From positions 806,001 to 870,000 of the forward strand of contig NZ_MDJS01000001.1 of NCBI RefSeq assembly GCF_001705515.1: DNA of 64,000 nucleotides. Reading direction: 5' to 3'. The stretch comes from Mucilaginibacter sp. PPCGB 2223 (lineage in GTDB: Bacteria; Bacteroidota; Bacteroidia; Sphingobacteriales; Sphingobacteriaceae). The position numbers and the translations under genes were made by a program. Below the pieces are notes generated by a model. It did not search any database, was not told where the DNA came from, and was given only the letters and a program-made list of their open reading frames with translations. Below, piece by piece: positions 33,698-43,719 of this stretch (positions within the stretch are counted from its first letter, which is position 1; the number at the start of each line of letters is the position of its first letter).

Positions 33698-34435
33698 TTA
33701 GAAACCGATTGAGTTACCGCCATCAACAGGCAGGATAACACCTGTAATATATTTGGCAGCGTCAGACGAGAGGAAGTAGATCGCTTCGGCCACATCCTCC
33801 GGCTCGCCTAAATAGCCCATAGGGGTACGGCTCATTACTTTTTGTTTGCGTTCGGGGTCGCTATCCAATGCCTTGGCCGACATGTTGGTTTTGATAAAAC
33901 CCGGCGCAACGCAATTTACACGTATCCCCTTCGGCGAAAGCTCAACGGCCATGGCCTTAGTCATACCCTCGATACCCGTTTTTGCAGCTGTATAGCCAAT
34001 AACCAGAGGTATACCATATTGTGCCGCCATTGAGCTGATATTGATGATGCAGCCCTTTTGCTTTTCGAGCATGGCTTTGGTAACCTCGCGGCTCAAAGCG
34101 AACACCGAGTTAAGATTGGTTTGGATGATTAATTGAAAATCGGCGTCGGTTACGGTAGTAAATGCTTTTTTCATGTTAATGCCGGCATTGTTGACCAATA
34201 TATCAATTGAGCCATATTTAGCAAGAATGCCCGTAACTAACTGCGGTATGCCATCAAGATTGCTCAAATCAAACACAATGTAACTGCAAAGGTCACCTAA
34301 TTCTTCTGCTGTTTTCTTTAGATTATCTTCATTGCGGCCTATAATAATAGTCTTAACACCATTGGCCACAAACTTTTTTGTTGCCGCCAAACCCAAACCC
34401 GAAGCGCCGCCTGTTACTATTGCTATTTTTTGCAT
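33698..34435 (-). CDS. SDR family oxidoreductase (FabG-like)
   Basis: The 245-residue classical short-chain dehydrogenase has the cofactor loop VTGGASGLGLAA at 7-18, NNAGIN, IINISSMAAQYG (catalytic Ser) and GYTAAKTGIEG (Tyr-x3-Lys), then VNCVAPGFIKTNM and the C-terminal GVILPVDGG. An Arg and Asn after the second strand (IIGRNEDNL) favour NADP. Substrate unknown; 3-oxoacyl-ACP reductase-like or sugar-alcohol dehydrogenase. Monocistronic, with its own terminator. Confidence 0.9.
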   Translation of the reverse strand: MQKIAIVTGGASGLGLAATKKFVANGVKTIIIGRNEDNLKKTAEELGDLCSYIVFDLSNLDGIPQLVTGILAKYGSIDILVNNAGINMKKAFTTVTDADFQLIIQTNLNSVFALSREVTKAMLEKQKGCIINISSMAAQYGIPLVIGYTAAKTGIEGMTKAMAVELSPKGIRVNCVAPGFIKTNMSAKALDSDPERKQKVMSRTPMGYLGEPEDVAEAIYFLSSDAAKYITGVILPVDGGNSIGF

Positions 34436-34878
34436 TATTGAAATTATATATATCGTGAAAAATCGTTGCTAAAATCGTTTAATAAAAGATTTATCCGATC
34501 GCAATCGATTACAATGCAAGTTTAAAAAGAATAATTGTTTTTACGTAAAAAAACTTCTGCTTAATAAAAAATTTAACTTTTCTTAATGATACATTAGGTG
34601 TCGTATCTGAATGCTCATGCGCTGACATAAACAGGTGTCCAAATTAGCATCAAAGGAAGGTACTGGACATAAATCTGAAAAATAAAGAATAGAATTATTA
34701 AAATATTTTTTTAAATTTACCAAGTGACAACTCGCAAAGTTACCCGTCCTCCCCAGGATAATTTGTTCCGGTTGTGTTTACCAGTGATTTATTCGCAGAA
34801 TAATTGGTTTTTGTATAACTAGTTCTGAACTATTGCGTATAAACTATAGGAAAAGTCCTAAACCTTTTTACATAATAT
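34436..34878. other. 443-bp AT-rich gap before the LamG surface gene
   Basis: No gene and no repeat were found. The two flanking genes diverge from it, so it holds two promoters, but I found no full TTG/TAnnTTTG pair. The base composition drops markedly compared with the SDR gene, marking the start of the accessory region. Confidence 0.4.
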
Positions 34879-37323
34879 ATGAAAAAAATCAACCTGATTG
34901 TTATCTCGGTGATGGTATTCGGCGCGGTATCGGCTTACGCGCAAACCACCAATACTTTCCCTGCAACGGGTAATGCCGGTATCGGTACAACAACCCCGGC
35001 CGCAGATCTGGTTATTCAGAATACAGCGCCCGAGCTGCGTTTCATCACCACGGCCGATCTTAACAACTTTGCCCGTTTTTTGCGAAGTACAGCTTCATCG
35101 AACAATTTGTTCCAGGGTAAAAATCATGTGCTGCAGGTTGGCTCAACCAGCAATGCCATAAGGTTTACCGCCACCAACCAATCATTCAGCTCAACAGATG
35201 CAGGCATGCCCTCGGGCAGTTCTATTACCATGACATTTTCATGCGTATACAAAGGAGCCAATTCAAATTACAATTTCCTGGCATGGGGGAGCAGCACCCA
35301 ATACATAACCATATTCGCGGTTGCTACCACATACTACGTATATTATGGAGGCACACGCATTTTCTTCGGTACATTACCAAATGACAGTAACTGGCATAAT
35401 CTCATATTTGTAATGAACGGAGCGTCGGGTTCATTATATATTGATAATACGCTGAACAAAACAATGACCTTTGAAGCTTCGTATAACGTTGCATTAGGCG
35501 GTCCCGGTAGTTTTCATAACGGTACTGCAGTGACGACCCCCGTCGATATTGACCAGGTGCTGATCTATAACAGGGCACTGTCCCGAACATCCGGATCGGG
35601 ATCGACCGACGAGATAGCGCAGATCTATAACTCAGGGTCGTATACCGCCTCGCCACCTGCAAGCGGGCTGATCAGAAGGTATGAATTTGAGGAAGGAACA
35701 GGTTCGTCCGTAGCCGATCTTAATCCCAATACCACAACTTACAATTTAGCATTAAATAACTCACCAACCTGGTTAATAAACGGCAGTGTCGTACCCTTGG
35801 GTGGCAGTGGCTCAGAATCGACATTTTTTTCGGTTAGTGACGGGCTGATCAACAACGAAAGAGGTATAGCTACCTGGGGCGATTTTAACGGCCGCAACCA
35901 ACAACAGGGTAAATGGTTCCAGTGGTTTCAAGGAAGCAACTACCCTTTGGTAAGCGATAACAGCGGACACTGGCTCTTTAATCCCAATAACACTTCGGCA
36001 ACATTGCCAACTGTAGCCTCAACGGTTGATGTGGCAGGTAACTTAACCATCGGCTCGGCTTATGCAGGCACCAATGCCGCACCGGCTAATGGTTTGATTG
36101 TACAGGGTAATGTAGGTATAGGTACACCAACACCGGCCTATCCATTTCAAATAAACGAACCTTTAACTGGGCAGGGGACTATAAGCGTGACCGCGGGTAG
36201 CGGTACAGTAACAGGAGTGGGTACTAATTTTATAAGCGATTTTAATATTGGGGATGTGATCAAGGCTAATACCGAAACACATATCATCACAGCCATAGCA
36301 TCCGTTACCAACATGACCACCGACAATTGGATAAGTGCATACAATGGGACATACACTACAGCCAATGCGCAAAGACTCGCTTTATCAGGCAACGGTACAT
36401 TATATTTAGGTGATGCACAAATCCCTCATACTGGTGATGGCCTAATACGAGTTATAAAAAATATTAATAATTATGCGGCTACTTTTTGGGGGACTATTTC
36501 TAATATAACAAGTAGTCAAACAACGACATCGACACCACGTGTTGTTATTGCCAGTTCCGCTGCAGCTTTTATTGGATCTGATAATTCACAAAATTGGACC
36601 GATCCGTCCGCGCTTGTCGGAATGCAAGGCGGGGCAACTATAAGAGGGGCGGCAACTGGTACAATTACTGGAGCAACAGGAATAAATAGTGTAGTTAATA
36701 ACAATTCATTATCAGCGATTTTAACCAATACCTATGTTTATAAAGGTACTGTTGGAGGAACAGGTTCCATCACAAATGCCGCTGGTGCATTTTTATACAG
36801 CCTTGGCCGAGCAAGTAATAATACAGGCGTCTATTTGGATATTGCAACCAGCCAACCAGCTATCCCCACTGGCAATTGGGGTATCTACGATAACACCGGC
36901 TATAACAACTACTTCGCCGGTAACATGGTGATAGGCACAAGCACCATGCCCGCCGGTTACAAATTCGCAGTAGCGGGCGATGTCGTTGCCGAGAGCATGA
37001 CCGTAAAGCTCCACGCTAACTGGCCCGATTACGTATTTAGGCCATCGTACAGTTTAATCTCGTTACCCGAACTGAAAAACTATATCGACAAAAACCAGCA
37101 CCTGCCCGATATGCCATCAGCCGCTGAAGTTGAACGCGACGGCCAGAACTTGGGCGAAATGAATAAACTGCTGCTTAAAAAAATTGAAGAGCTGACTTTG
37201 TACCTGGTAGATAAAGATAAACAGGTAACCGAATTGAATGCAAAAGTTAAAACCCAGGACGACCGTTTGAGCGCCCTTGAAAAACAGATCGAAAAACTAA
37301 GTAAAGCGGATAATAAGCAATGA
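34879..37323 (+). CDS. Secreted LamG-like surface protein with C-terminal coiled coil
   Basis: The 814-residue exported protein (signal cut after AYAQ) contains a LamG/concanavalin-like domain at about residues 105-245 (NWHNLIFVMNGASGSLYIDN, VDIDQVLIYNRALS), repeats of the NxGIGTxxPA type seen in tail-fibre-like Bacteroidetes proteins (GNAGIGTTTPAA, NVGIGTPTPAY), and a C-terminal block WPDYVFRPSYSLISLPEL, HLPDMPSAAEVERDG, NKLLLKKIEELTLYLVDKD plus a heptad coiled coil. This tail is common at the end of surface proteins in the phylum and resembles trimerising fibre ends. Role likely adhesion; unproven. It precedes the RHS operon but has its own terminators. Confidence 0.75.
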   Translation: MKKINLIVISVMVFGAVSAYAQTTNTFPATGNAGIGTTTPAADLVIQNTAPELRFITTADLNNFARFLRSTASSNNLFQGKNHVLQVGSTSNAIRFTATNQSFSSTDAGMPSGSSITMTFSCVYKGANSNYNFLAWGSSTQYITIFAVATTYYVYYGGTRIFFGTLPNDSNWHNLIFVMNGASGSLYIDNTLNKTMTFEASYNVALGGPGSFHNGTAVTTPVDIDQVLIYNRALSRTSGSGSTDEIAQIYNSGSYTASPPASGLIRRYEFEEGTGSSVADLNPNTTTYNLALNNSPTWLINGSVVPLGGSGSESTFFSVSDGLINNERGIATWGDFNGRNQQQGKWFQWFQGSNYPLVSDNSGHWLFNPNNTSATLPTVASTVDVAGNLTIGSAYAGTNAAPANGLIVQGNVGIGTPTPAYPFQINEPLTGQGTISVTAGSGTVTGVGTNFISDFNIGDVIKANTETHIITAIASVTNMTTDNWISAYNGTYTTANAQRLALSGNGTLYLGDAQIPHTGDGLIRVIKNINNYAATFWGTISNITSSQTTTSTPRVVIASSAAAFIGSDNSQNWTDPSALVGMQGGATIRGAATGTITGATGINSVVNNNSLSAILTNTYVYKGTVGGTGSITNAAGAFLYSLGRASNNTGVYLDIATSQPAIPTGNWGIYDNTGYNNYFAGNMVIGTSTMPAGYKFAVAGDVVAESMTVKLHANWPDYVFRPSYSLISLPELKNYIDKNQHLPDMPSAAEVERDGQNLGEMNKLLLKKIEELTLYLVDKDKQVTELNAKVKTQDDRLSALEKQIEKLSKADNKQ

Positions 37324-37373
37324 TCATATGGATAACAAATACAAATTCAATTTTTTAAAAAAGAACACATCAA

Positions 37374-37420
37374 ACTTTGTTTGAGTGAAATATTATATAT
37401 ATATTCACAAAGTGTTTTTT
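37374..37420 (+). terminator. Terminator after the LamG surface gene
   Basis: ACTTTG (37374-37379) pairs with CAAAGT (37408-37413) and GTGAA with TTCAC inside, around an AT loop; G and six Ts follow. It lies 50 bp past the stop. Confidence 0.65.
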
Positions 37421-37700
37421 AGGATAAAATAAGGGCTTAAAGATGCAATTATTCCCCGTAATTGTGCTTTTATCCTGGATAACAAGAGTATTCTATTAAT
37501 ATGTTATCTGCAGGGATACTGTATATTGATAGACTATACGCCACGCTGAAGATTACCTTTCTTGCAAAAAGATCGGTACGATAGACCAGGTATGTTATAT
37601 GTGATTTATAAGTTGTGAAACTGAGCCTTTGGCGTCGGCTAAGGCTTTTTTGCGATCTTACTAAGGAGATATCGTTGAATGTGACTGAATCAGTTTGATT
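37421..37700. other. Leader region of the RHS operon, two further hairpins
   Basis: No gene was found. AGGATAAAA (37421-37429) and TTTTATCCT (37468-37476) form a long hairpin with an inner GCAATTA/TAATTGTGC stem. AGCCTT (37624-37629) and AAGGCT (37641-37646) followed by TTTTT form a terminator-like hairpin only 50 bp before the first operon gene. TCAGTTTG at 37690-37697, one base off the -7 consensus, lies 3 bases before ATG 37701. Confidence 0.5.
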
Positions 37701-40613
37701 ATGATAAAAACATTACTTAAGTGCTTTATTGTAGCTTTGAGTGCCGCCAGCCTGCCATTGGTGCTGCATGCGCAGAGCCTGCCTGCCGATAGTGTTAGCC
37801 TTAAGGCGGATAGCAACTCCAAAAAGCTATCGGTGCCGCCTGTTGCAAATAAAGTGGTAACAGGTTTGCAGAATTCGCTTTCGGCGCCTGCTAAACAAGC
37901 AGCTGCATTAAAACCGGCGGCAAGCACTGAGGCTGGTAAGGTGAAAGATGCTTTTTCAAAAAGCCTGGATAAAACCAAGCCCGGCAAGTTATCTATTGAT
38001 ATTGGTGTTGAAGAAGGTGTGCGGTACCAACCTGCATCGGGCACATCACCAGCCTTCCCGGGTTGGGCCAATGTTGTAGGAGTGAGGGGTGTGGTACAGG
38101 CCTTTGGCATACCGCTCAACGTTAACTTCAGTAACGATCGTACCACCTTTTCGGGGCTTAACGGGCTAACTAACAATCTCTTCAAATTTGACTTCGACCC
38201 CAGGCAGTTCACCGGGATGTTCAAAAGCGACCTGCAACAGTATTATGATTTGCGGCGTACAGCTTTCGGAGGGCTCGATATGGCCGGTTATACACGTAAG
38301 GTGTTGATGGATCAGCTTAAATCGGAGCAGGGAAAGCTGGCCGGGAGCATTCACGACGCGGCCCTGACCAAATATTTAAACAACCCTGCTGAAATTAACA
38401 ACCTGCTGAACCTTAACGAAGACCAGATCCGGCAGAAGCTTACTGCCGTTGCACGCGAGGAGGCAAAAAAGGGCCCTGTCAAACAACTCAACAATATCGA
38501 TCAGGCTAATTCGGCATCAGCATTAACGGGCCTGGCAAATCAAACTGCGCAAGGTGAGTTAAAGAGCGGGCTTAGTAAAGAAGGCCTAAATAATATCGAT
38601 CCGTTACATCCCGTAGCCGGACTTGAAGCAAACGCCAAAGGAAAATTGGCCGGCGAGCAGGCATCAGCATTAAAAAAAATATTGGCCGAACCTGCTTTAC
38701 AGCCGTACCTGACCGATCCGGCTAAGCTAAAAGAGCTTCAAAAGCTCGATAAGCAACAGTTAATGCAAAAACTGCGTGCAATAACACAAAAGGATGTTAA
38801 AACGCCGCAAAATGCAAAAGCACCTGCTGTTGTCGATGTGGCAGATCCTGTCCCTGACCTGGATATGGCTGCTGTAGTGAACAATACCCTTAAAGAGAAC
38901 GATGCCCATCACGATATTGCCTTACAAAACCTCGCGAACAACATACTGACATCCAAACAAGGCAGTTTGCTAACCAACCAGGCATCACTTACAAAAAATG
39001 CCCAGGCCAATACTCAGCTACCGGCACAAACCAGCAAGGATATAGATAGCGCGGCACGAACCATAACCCGTATTAAGGCCCAATTACAAAACAGTGGGGT
39101 AGATGTGAACAAAATGATGCAAATCCAGAAAATGCTCGATGGTAGTAACGGTGCTTTACCTGCCACCGAATATGCATCCAGCATCGTGTCGCGTAAGCCG
39201 GGCAGTGGTATCCAATCATTGTTCAGCAATGTGCAATCGCTTAAAATAGGCTCGTTCGGCGGGCAGGTTCCGGGTAATACCCAGGGGCAGGATATGTTTT
39301 TAAGCGGTACACACATTACCTATAAATTCGGCACCATACCGGTAACGGCCGGGTACGGCAGTTCGAACGATATGAACTCGGCTAAAGATGCCGCCTATCA
39401 AAGTTCGGTTTATAATTCGCCAAAGGATGTGACTTATCTGGGCGCGCAAATTAAACGCGGCGTGTTTGGTAATGTAAAGCTGGCAATAACAAGCTCGTTT
39501 GGTACCAGCAACACTAATGCGCCTTATGGTACATCTGCTTCGGCATCAAATAATGTGGCTTTTACGGTAAGTAAAGATATGAATATGGGTGCCATAGGCC
39601 ATGTAACGGTTGATGTGTCCAAATCGACCACCCTGTACAACAACAATTACCAGATAGGGAGCGATATTATCCTGGCGCAAAAAGCAGGCGTTAACCTTAA
39701 TACAACAAATGATCTTTTCGAGGCTGTAGGCTTCAACGTAAATCAGCATCTGGATATCAAAAAGCTTGATATGAGCGATAATATCTATTTTGATTATGCC
39801 GGCATGGGATACCAAAACCCCGGTAATAACGGCTATGGCGGAGCCCGTAAAAAATTAGGCGGCAATTTAAAAAAGGCATTCAATAAAAATAAGCTGGTGC
39901 TTAACCTGCGTACCGACCTGAGTGCCATGCCGATCAGCTATACCACATCCGATCAATGGCGATCTTACCAGTTACAGCTCGATAGCAGATATATAGTGAG
40001 CAAAAAACTCAACCTAAGCTTAAAATATACCGCTAACGGTACCAGCAAACAGATCGATGAGGTGATCACGCCGGTATACAGCTATCAAAAACTACAGGCC
40101 GATGGCAACATCAACTATAAAGTAGGTAAAAACTTTACCGTGAGTCATTTTAGCCTTGGCTACCAAACATACAGCAATGTAGTTGCGGCAATAACTTCGA
40201 CCACAGGTGGCACCGGCGCGTTGCCGGCGGCCGATCCTTCGCTTACCAGTAACCTCATCACAGCTACCTACACTCAAAGCACAGTGATTAACCGTAACAC
40301 GCTTACAGGTACGATGATGTTTAACAAGGAGCTTACACCTAACAGCCTGATAGGCAACATGCTTAACGCCGATGTAAGTTACCAGTATATGTTGTTTAAT
40401 AAATTAAGCCTGTCGTCTGGCCTTACTTATCTGAATAATACGGGCATAGCAAGCCAGGCGGGTATAAGGCAGATGATGCAGCTGTTTGCCACCAGGAATT
40501 TTGATATGAATACGTTTGTCGATCTGCGTAAAAACCTGGTCACGCCGCAATACGGCGACCTGTACCCGGCGGCAAGGGTTGAGTTATCGTTAAAATACCA
40601 CTTTAAAAACTAA
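37701..40613 (+). CDS. Large outer-membrane protein (predicted barrel) heading the RHS operon
   Basis: From ATG 37701 the product has 970 residues (a TTG two codons earlier is also open). A signal peptide (cut after LHAQ) precedes a long polar, helix-rich N-terminal half with Ala/Lys/Gln-rich segments (LKKILAEPALQPYLTDPAKL, LQKLDKQQLMQKLRAIT). From about residue 530 it changes to alternating strands (GTHITYKFGTIPVTAGYGSS; KLNLSLKYTANGT; NTLTGTMMFNKELTP), and it ends RVELSLKYHFKN, with the aromatic, alternating terminus of outer-membrane barrels. I do not recognise a named family. Its place at the head of the operon suggests a pore or receptor for exporting or displaying the RHS proteins. Confidence 0.7.
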   Translation: MIKTLLKCFIVALSAASLPLVLHAQSLPADSVSLKADSNSKKLSVPPVANKVVTGLQNSLSAPAKQAAALKPAASTEAGKVKDAFSKSLDKTKPGKLSIDIGVEEGVRYQPASGTSPAFPGWANVVGVRGVVQAFGIPLNVNFSNDRTTFSGLNGLTNNLFKFDFDPRQFTGMFKSDLQQYYDLRRTAFGGLDMAGYTRKVLMDQLKSEQGKLAGSIHDAALTKYLNNPAEINNLLNLNEDQIRQKLTAVAREEAKKGPVKQLNNIDQANSASALTGLANQTAQGELKSGLSKEGLNNIDPLHPVAGLEANAKGKLAGEQASALKKILAEPALQPYLTDPAKLKELQKLDKQQLMQKLRAITQKDVKTPQNAKAPAVVDVADPVPDLDMAAVVNNTLKENDAHHDIALQNLANNILTSKQGSLLTNQASLTKNAQANTQLPAQTSKDIDSAARTITRIKAQLQNSGVDVNKMMQIQKMLDGSNGALPATEYASSIVSRKPGSGIQSLFSNVQSLKIGSFGGQVPGNTQGQDMFLSGTHITYKFGTIPVTAGYGSSNDMNSAKDAAYQSSVYNSPKDVTYLGAQIKRGVFGNVKLAITSSFGTSNTNAPYGTSASASNNVAFTVSKDMNMGAIGHVTVDVSKSTTLYNNNYQIGSDIILAQKAGVNLNTTNDLFEAVGFNVNQHLDIKKLDMSDNIYFDYAGMGYQNPGNNGYGGARKKLGGNLKKAFNKNKLVLNLRTDLSAMPISYTTSDQWRSYQLQLDSRYIVSKKLNLSLKYTANGTSKQIDEVITPVYSYQKLQADGNINYKVGKNFTVSHFSLGYQTYSNVVAAITSTTGGTGALPAADPSLTSNLITATYTQSTVINRNTLTGTMMFNKELTPNSLIGNMLNADVSYQYMLFNKLSLSSGLTYLNNTGIASQAGIRQMMQLFATRNFDMNTFVDLRKNLVTPQYGDLYPAARVELSLKYHFKN

Positions 40614-40618
40614 AGGGA

Positions 40619-41701
40619 ATGCTAAAGAGATATATCGTTGTTATTTTATTACTGTTCAGTTTGCCGGCATTAGGGCAAACCACTATACAATTCATCCCCG
40701 AGTTGTATGGGCGCAATGTGGACGGGTTATTCAGGTGTGCCATCATCAGCACTGGCGGCCGCCAGAGTGTAACGTTGTCTGTTGTTGTAAAGGAGCGTAA
40801 GGCAGGCACCGTTTGTATAATTAATACTACCGCGTTTAACATTGCTACCGGCAATAATGTATTGCCTTTTACAATTGCACATAACTCATCGGTACAGTTT
40901 GCCAATACAAGTACGGGCAGGCTGGTAAGCGTTAACCATAATTTCCCGGAAGGTGATTATGAATATTGTTTCACGGTAAATTATGTTAATCATGAGTATT
41001 TACCGGTTGAGCAATGCTTCGATTACACCCTGGCTCCATTTGCCGAGCTAAACCTGATCGATCCTTACGACCAGGATAAGATATGCGACCAGCGTCCGCT
41101 GTTAACCTGGCAACCGCTGATACCGGGTGTCCCTGGCGCAATGTACCAATTGGTATTGGCCGAGATAAAAAGCGGGCAAAACCCCACAGAAGCACTAAAC
41201 TATAATTTGCCGGTGATTAACCAATCCAATATCCTGTCGCCGGTATTGCCGTATCCGTCTATAGCCCCACAGTTGGAGAAAGGCAAAACGTATGCATGGC
41301 AGGTAACCGCATATAAAGATCAAACCGTACTTAACCGTACAGCGGTATGGTCGTTCAAGGTTGAATGTCAGGACAGCACAAAAAAAATATCGGATGACGG
41401 CTACCGGGATATTGAAGATCTTGCTAAAGGGAATTATTATATAGCCGCTGGGGTATTGAAATTCGCTGTAGTAAACCCTTACCAAAGCCAGGATTTGAAA
41501 TATGAAATATCCTCGCTTGATAAGCCGGATAAAAAGGTAAAGCATTTGCCAAAACTGAAGCTGCAAAGCGGTGATAATAAAATAAATATCGATTTGAGCG
41601 AGAACAATGCCTTTAACGATAATGCTTATTATATTTTAAAAGTACGGCTGCCAAACGGTGTGGTTAATAGTTTACGATTTATATATATAGAACCAAAATG
41701 A
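40619..41701 (+). CDS. Secreted Ig/Fn3-like protein of the RHS operon
   Basis: The 360-residue protein has a signal peptide (cut after ALGQ) and beta-rich sequence. CFTVNYVNHEY...CFDYTLAPFAELNLIDPYDQDKI and RPLLTWQPLIPGVPGAMYQLVLAEI...GKTYAWQVTAYKDQTVL...WSFKVEC look like two fibronectin/Ig-type domains (the W-x-P..Y-x-L.. and Y-x-W-x-V strands). A C-terminal beta segment is followed by the stop. No catalytic motif is visible. It begins 5 bp after the barrel gene and overlaps the lipoprotein gene by ATGA. I infer a periplasmic or surface partner of the barrel. Confidence 0.65.
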   Translation: MLKRYIVVILLLFSLPALGQTTIQFIPELYGRNVDGLFRCAIISTGGRQSVTLSVVVKERKAGTVCIINTTAFNIATGNNVLPFTIAHNSSVQFANTSTGRLVSVNHNFPEGDYEYCFTVNYVNHEYLPVEQCFDYTLAPFAELNLIDPYDQDKICDQRPLLTWQPLIPGVPGAMYQLVLAEIKSGQNPTEALNYNLPVINQSNILSPVLPYPSIAPQLEKGKTYAWQVTAYKDQTVLNRTAVWSFKVECQDSTKKISDDGYRDIEDLAKGNYYIAAGVLKFAVVNPYQSQDLKYEISSLDKPDKKVKHLPKLKLQSGDNKINIDLSENNAFNDNAYYILKVRLPNGVVNSLRFIYIEPK

Positions 41702-42135
41702 AGCAATATACAATTGTATTTATTTTGATTAGCCTGTCACTCGCAGGATGCAGAAGTAGCGATTCTTCATTTAAACAAGTACAAGATGGTGATTTAACCA
41801 TACAGGTGACCCACCTTAAGGCTGTTAGCAAAGATGATAATTTGCTGAGTTTTAAATTGAGATTAATACCAGATAAGCAATTGATAGAGGAGAAAAGCAG
41901 CAATCAAAAAACGGCGCTTTACTATAAAATGGACAGTTGTTTTTACATAGCCGAGGGGTTAAAGAAAAACTACGCCGTAATGGTGCAGCCCGTCGCAAAC
42001 GGTGTTAGCGGGACTTATGAATACCTGCTCGAATTTGAGAACGGAAATGCTCCTCAGGCAGATACCATCAACCTGATTTATAACGACAAATACATAAACC
42101 AAAAAAGTTATAGTTTAAAAATAACCGATAAGTAA
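41698..42135 (+). CDS. Small lipoprotein of the RHS operon
   Basis: The 145-residue protein has a lipobox LAGC (Cys18) after a hydrophobic stretch, and a beta-rich mature part (DGDLTIQVTHLKAV; GTYEYLLEFENGN). It is translationally coupled to the preceding gene by an ATGA overlap and lies 48 bp before the giant surface gene. No family is recognised; an assembly or anchoring lipoprotein is a guess from context. Confidence 0.65.
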   Translation: MKQYTIVFILISLSLAGCRSSDSSFKQVQDGDLTIQVTHLKAVSKDDNLLSFKLRLIPDKQLIEEKSSNQKTALYYKMDSCFYIAEGLKKNYAVMVQPVANGVSGTYEYLLEFENGNAPQADTINLIYNDKYINQKSYSLKITDK

Positions 42136-42183
42136 CTGTAATTTTTTTTACCGAAGAACATAAACCTGTAAGGTAGGATATTT

Positions 42184-43719
42184 ATGAAATATAGAAATAC
42201 CAAACGTAAAAGGATCGCTTTATTATTACTTATTATCACTAGTGTTAACATCTTAACGCCATCTGTTTCTTATGCGCTGACCTCGGGGCCGGTACAGCCC
42301 GAAACCAAAGGTTTTCAGCCAGCTGGCGTATCAGATATGGTTGATTTATCATCAGGCGATTTTAAATACAACATACCGTTATTAGATATTGATGGTTATC
42401 CCATCAACCTGAATTATGCCTCGGGGGTTGGGGTAGACGATGAAGCAAGCTGGGTTGGCCTGGGTTGGAGCCTTAACCCCGGTTCGATAAACCGCCAGGT
42501 TAGAGGTCTGCCCGATGATTTTTTGGGTGATAAAGTTGAAACCGACCATTGGACAAAGCCCAAAGAAACCGTTGGCGGCCGTATTACAGCTAAGTTTGAA
42601 TTGCTTGGCAGCGGAACGAGCCTTCTTCCGGCAAGTTCGTTGTATCCATCAATCGGCGGAACTTTAACGTATGGAATTTATAGTGATAATTATACAGGTA
42701 TAGGAGCCGAGCTTGGTGTCAATGCCGGTATTTCGCTTATGCGCTCAAACGACGATGCGAAAGTGGCAGGTTTGGGATTCGACGTGTTATCTGATACACA
42801 AAAAGGCGTTGGCGGTTCAGCAGCTTTTGATATGCCCATAGGCCAAAAGGTAGTGGGAGACCTCTTGGAAATATCTGGTTTTAGTACGTCAATTGGTATG
42901 AATACCCGTTCGGGTTTAAAAAGCGCGACATTAGGCTTAAGTTTTTCTGCTAATCCCGGGCTCAGTATTCCGGGAGAAATCGGCTCTACTATAACTTATA
43001 ATACCGAACCTATATCACCTAAAGTACAAATTCCTTATCATACTTCGTATAATTCGTACAACATCGATCTGGGCTTGGCAGGCTTTCTTTCATTTGGCGG
43101 CGGTGGTTTAACCGGTTATAAGAATGTGCGCCAGGTAAAATCCGAACAAGCTATAAACCCAGGCTACGGTTTTCTGTATGCCGATCTTGGGAAAACCAAT
43201 CCTACAGCTTTAATGGACTTTATTCGCGAAAACGAGAACCCTATTATACCAACAATACCGAATTTAGCCGTACCGGTGCAAATGCCCGATTTATTTTCAT
43301 ACAGCAGTCAATCAGGGAGCGGGCAATTCAGGTTATACCGTGGCGGCACCGGCATTTACTTTGATAATGAAGTGCAGGACGAGTATGACAGCAACTCGTT
43401 AGGAGGCGATATAGGCCTAAGCCCTGTGGGGGTACATGGCGGGCTAACTTATAATAACCAAACCAGTAAGACAACTGGCAGTAAATGGACCAGCGAGAAT
43501 GGCTATCAAACCTACGGGGAGTTTCAAAGCCGGTCGACTACAGACCCCAATTCGCAGCATGTTTATTTCAGGCCCGTGGGCGAGAAAAACCTGATGGATG
43601 CACCAGTATTAGGTTATATGGGCAATACTGATGCCGTAGAAGTAAGCATAGCCGGTAAAAGCGCCCTTCCAGGCTTCAGAAAGGCTGCTAATTTTTACAC
43701 CAGTGTTTCCCGGTCTTAA
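42184..43719 (+). CDS. Giant RHS-associated surface protein, N-terminal part (frame broken)
   Basis: 511 residues with a signal peptide (cut after SYA). The block GFQPAGVSDMVDLSSGDFKYNIPLLDIDGYPINLNYASG, EASWVGLGWSLNPGSINRQVRGLPDDF is the start of very large Bacteroidetes surface proteins encoded upstream of RHS genes; its PLLDxDGYPxNLxY strand pattern recalls the N-terminal shell of SpvB/TcB proteins. Translation ends at TAA 43717 shortly after FYTSVSRS, but the other half of the protein continues in the next frame. The likely native reading joins VSR to VLNKIVSSQ, restoring one protein of about 2258 residues. One lost G near 43711-43713 (CCCGG for CCCGGG) would explain it. Confidence 0.75.
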   Translation: MKYRNTKRKRIALLLLIITSVNILTPSVSYALTSGPVQPETKGFQPAGVSDMVDLSSGDFKYNIPLLDIDGYPINLNYASGVGVDDEASWVGLGWSLNPGSINRQVRGLPDDFLGDKVETDHWTKPKETVGGRITAKFELLGSGTSLLPASSLYPSIGGTLTYGIYSDNYTGIGAELGVNAGISLMRSNDDAKVAGLGFDVLSDTQKGVGGSAAFDMPIGQKVVGDLLEISGFSTSIGMNTRSGLKSATLGLSFSANPGLSIPGEIGSTITYNTEPISPKVQIPYHTSYNSYNIDLGLAGFLSFGGGGLTGYKNVRQVKSEQAINPGYGFLYADLGKTNPTALMDFIRENENPIIPTIPNLAVPVQMPDLFSYSSQSGSGQFRLYRGGTGIYFDNEVQDEYDSNSLGGDIGLSPVGVHGGLTYNNQTSKTTGSKWTSENGYQTYGEFQSRSTTDPNSQHVYFRPVGEKNLMDAPVLGYMGNTDAVEVSIAGKSALPGFRKAANFYTSVSRS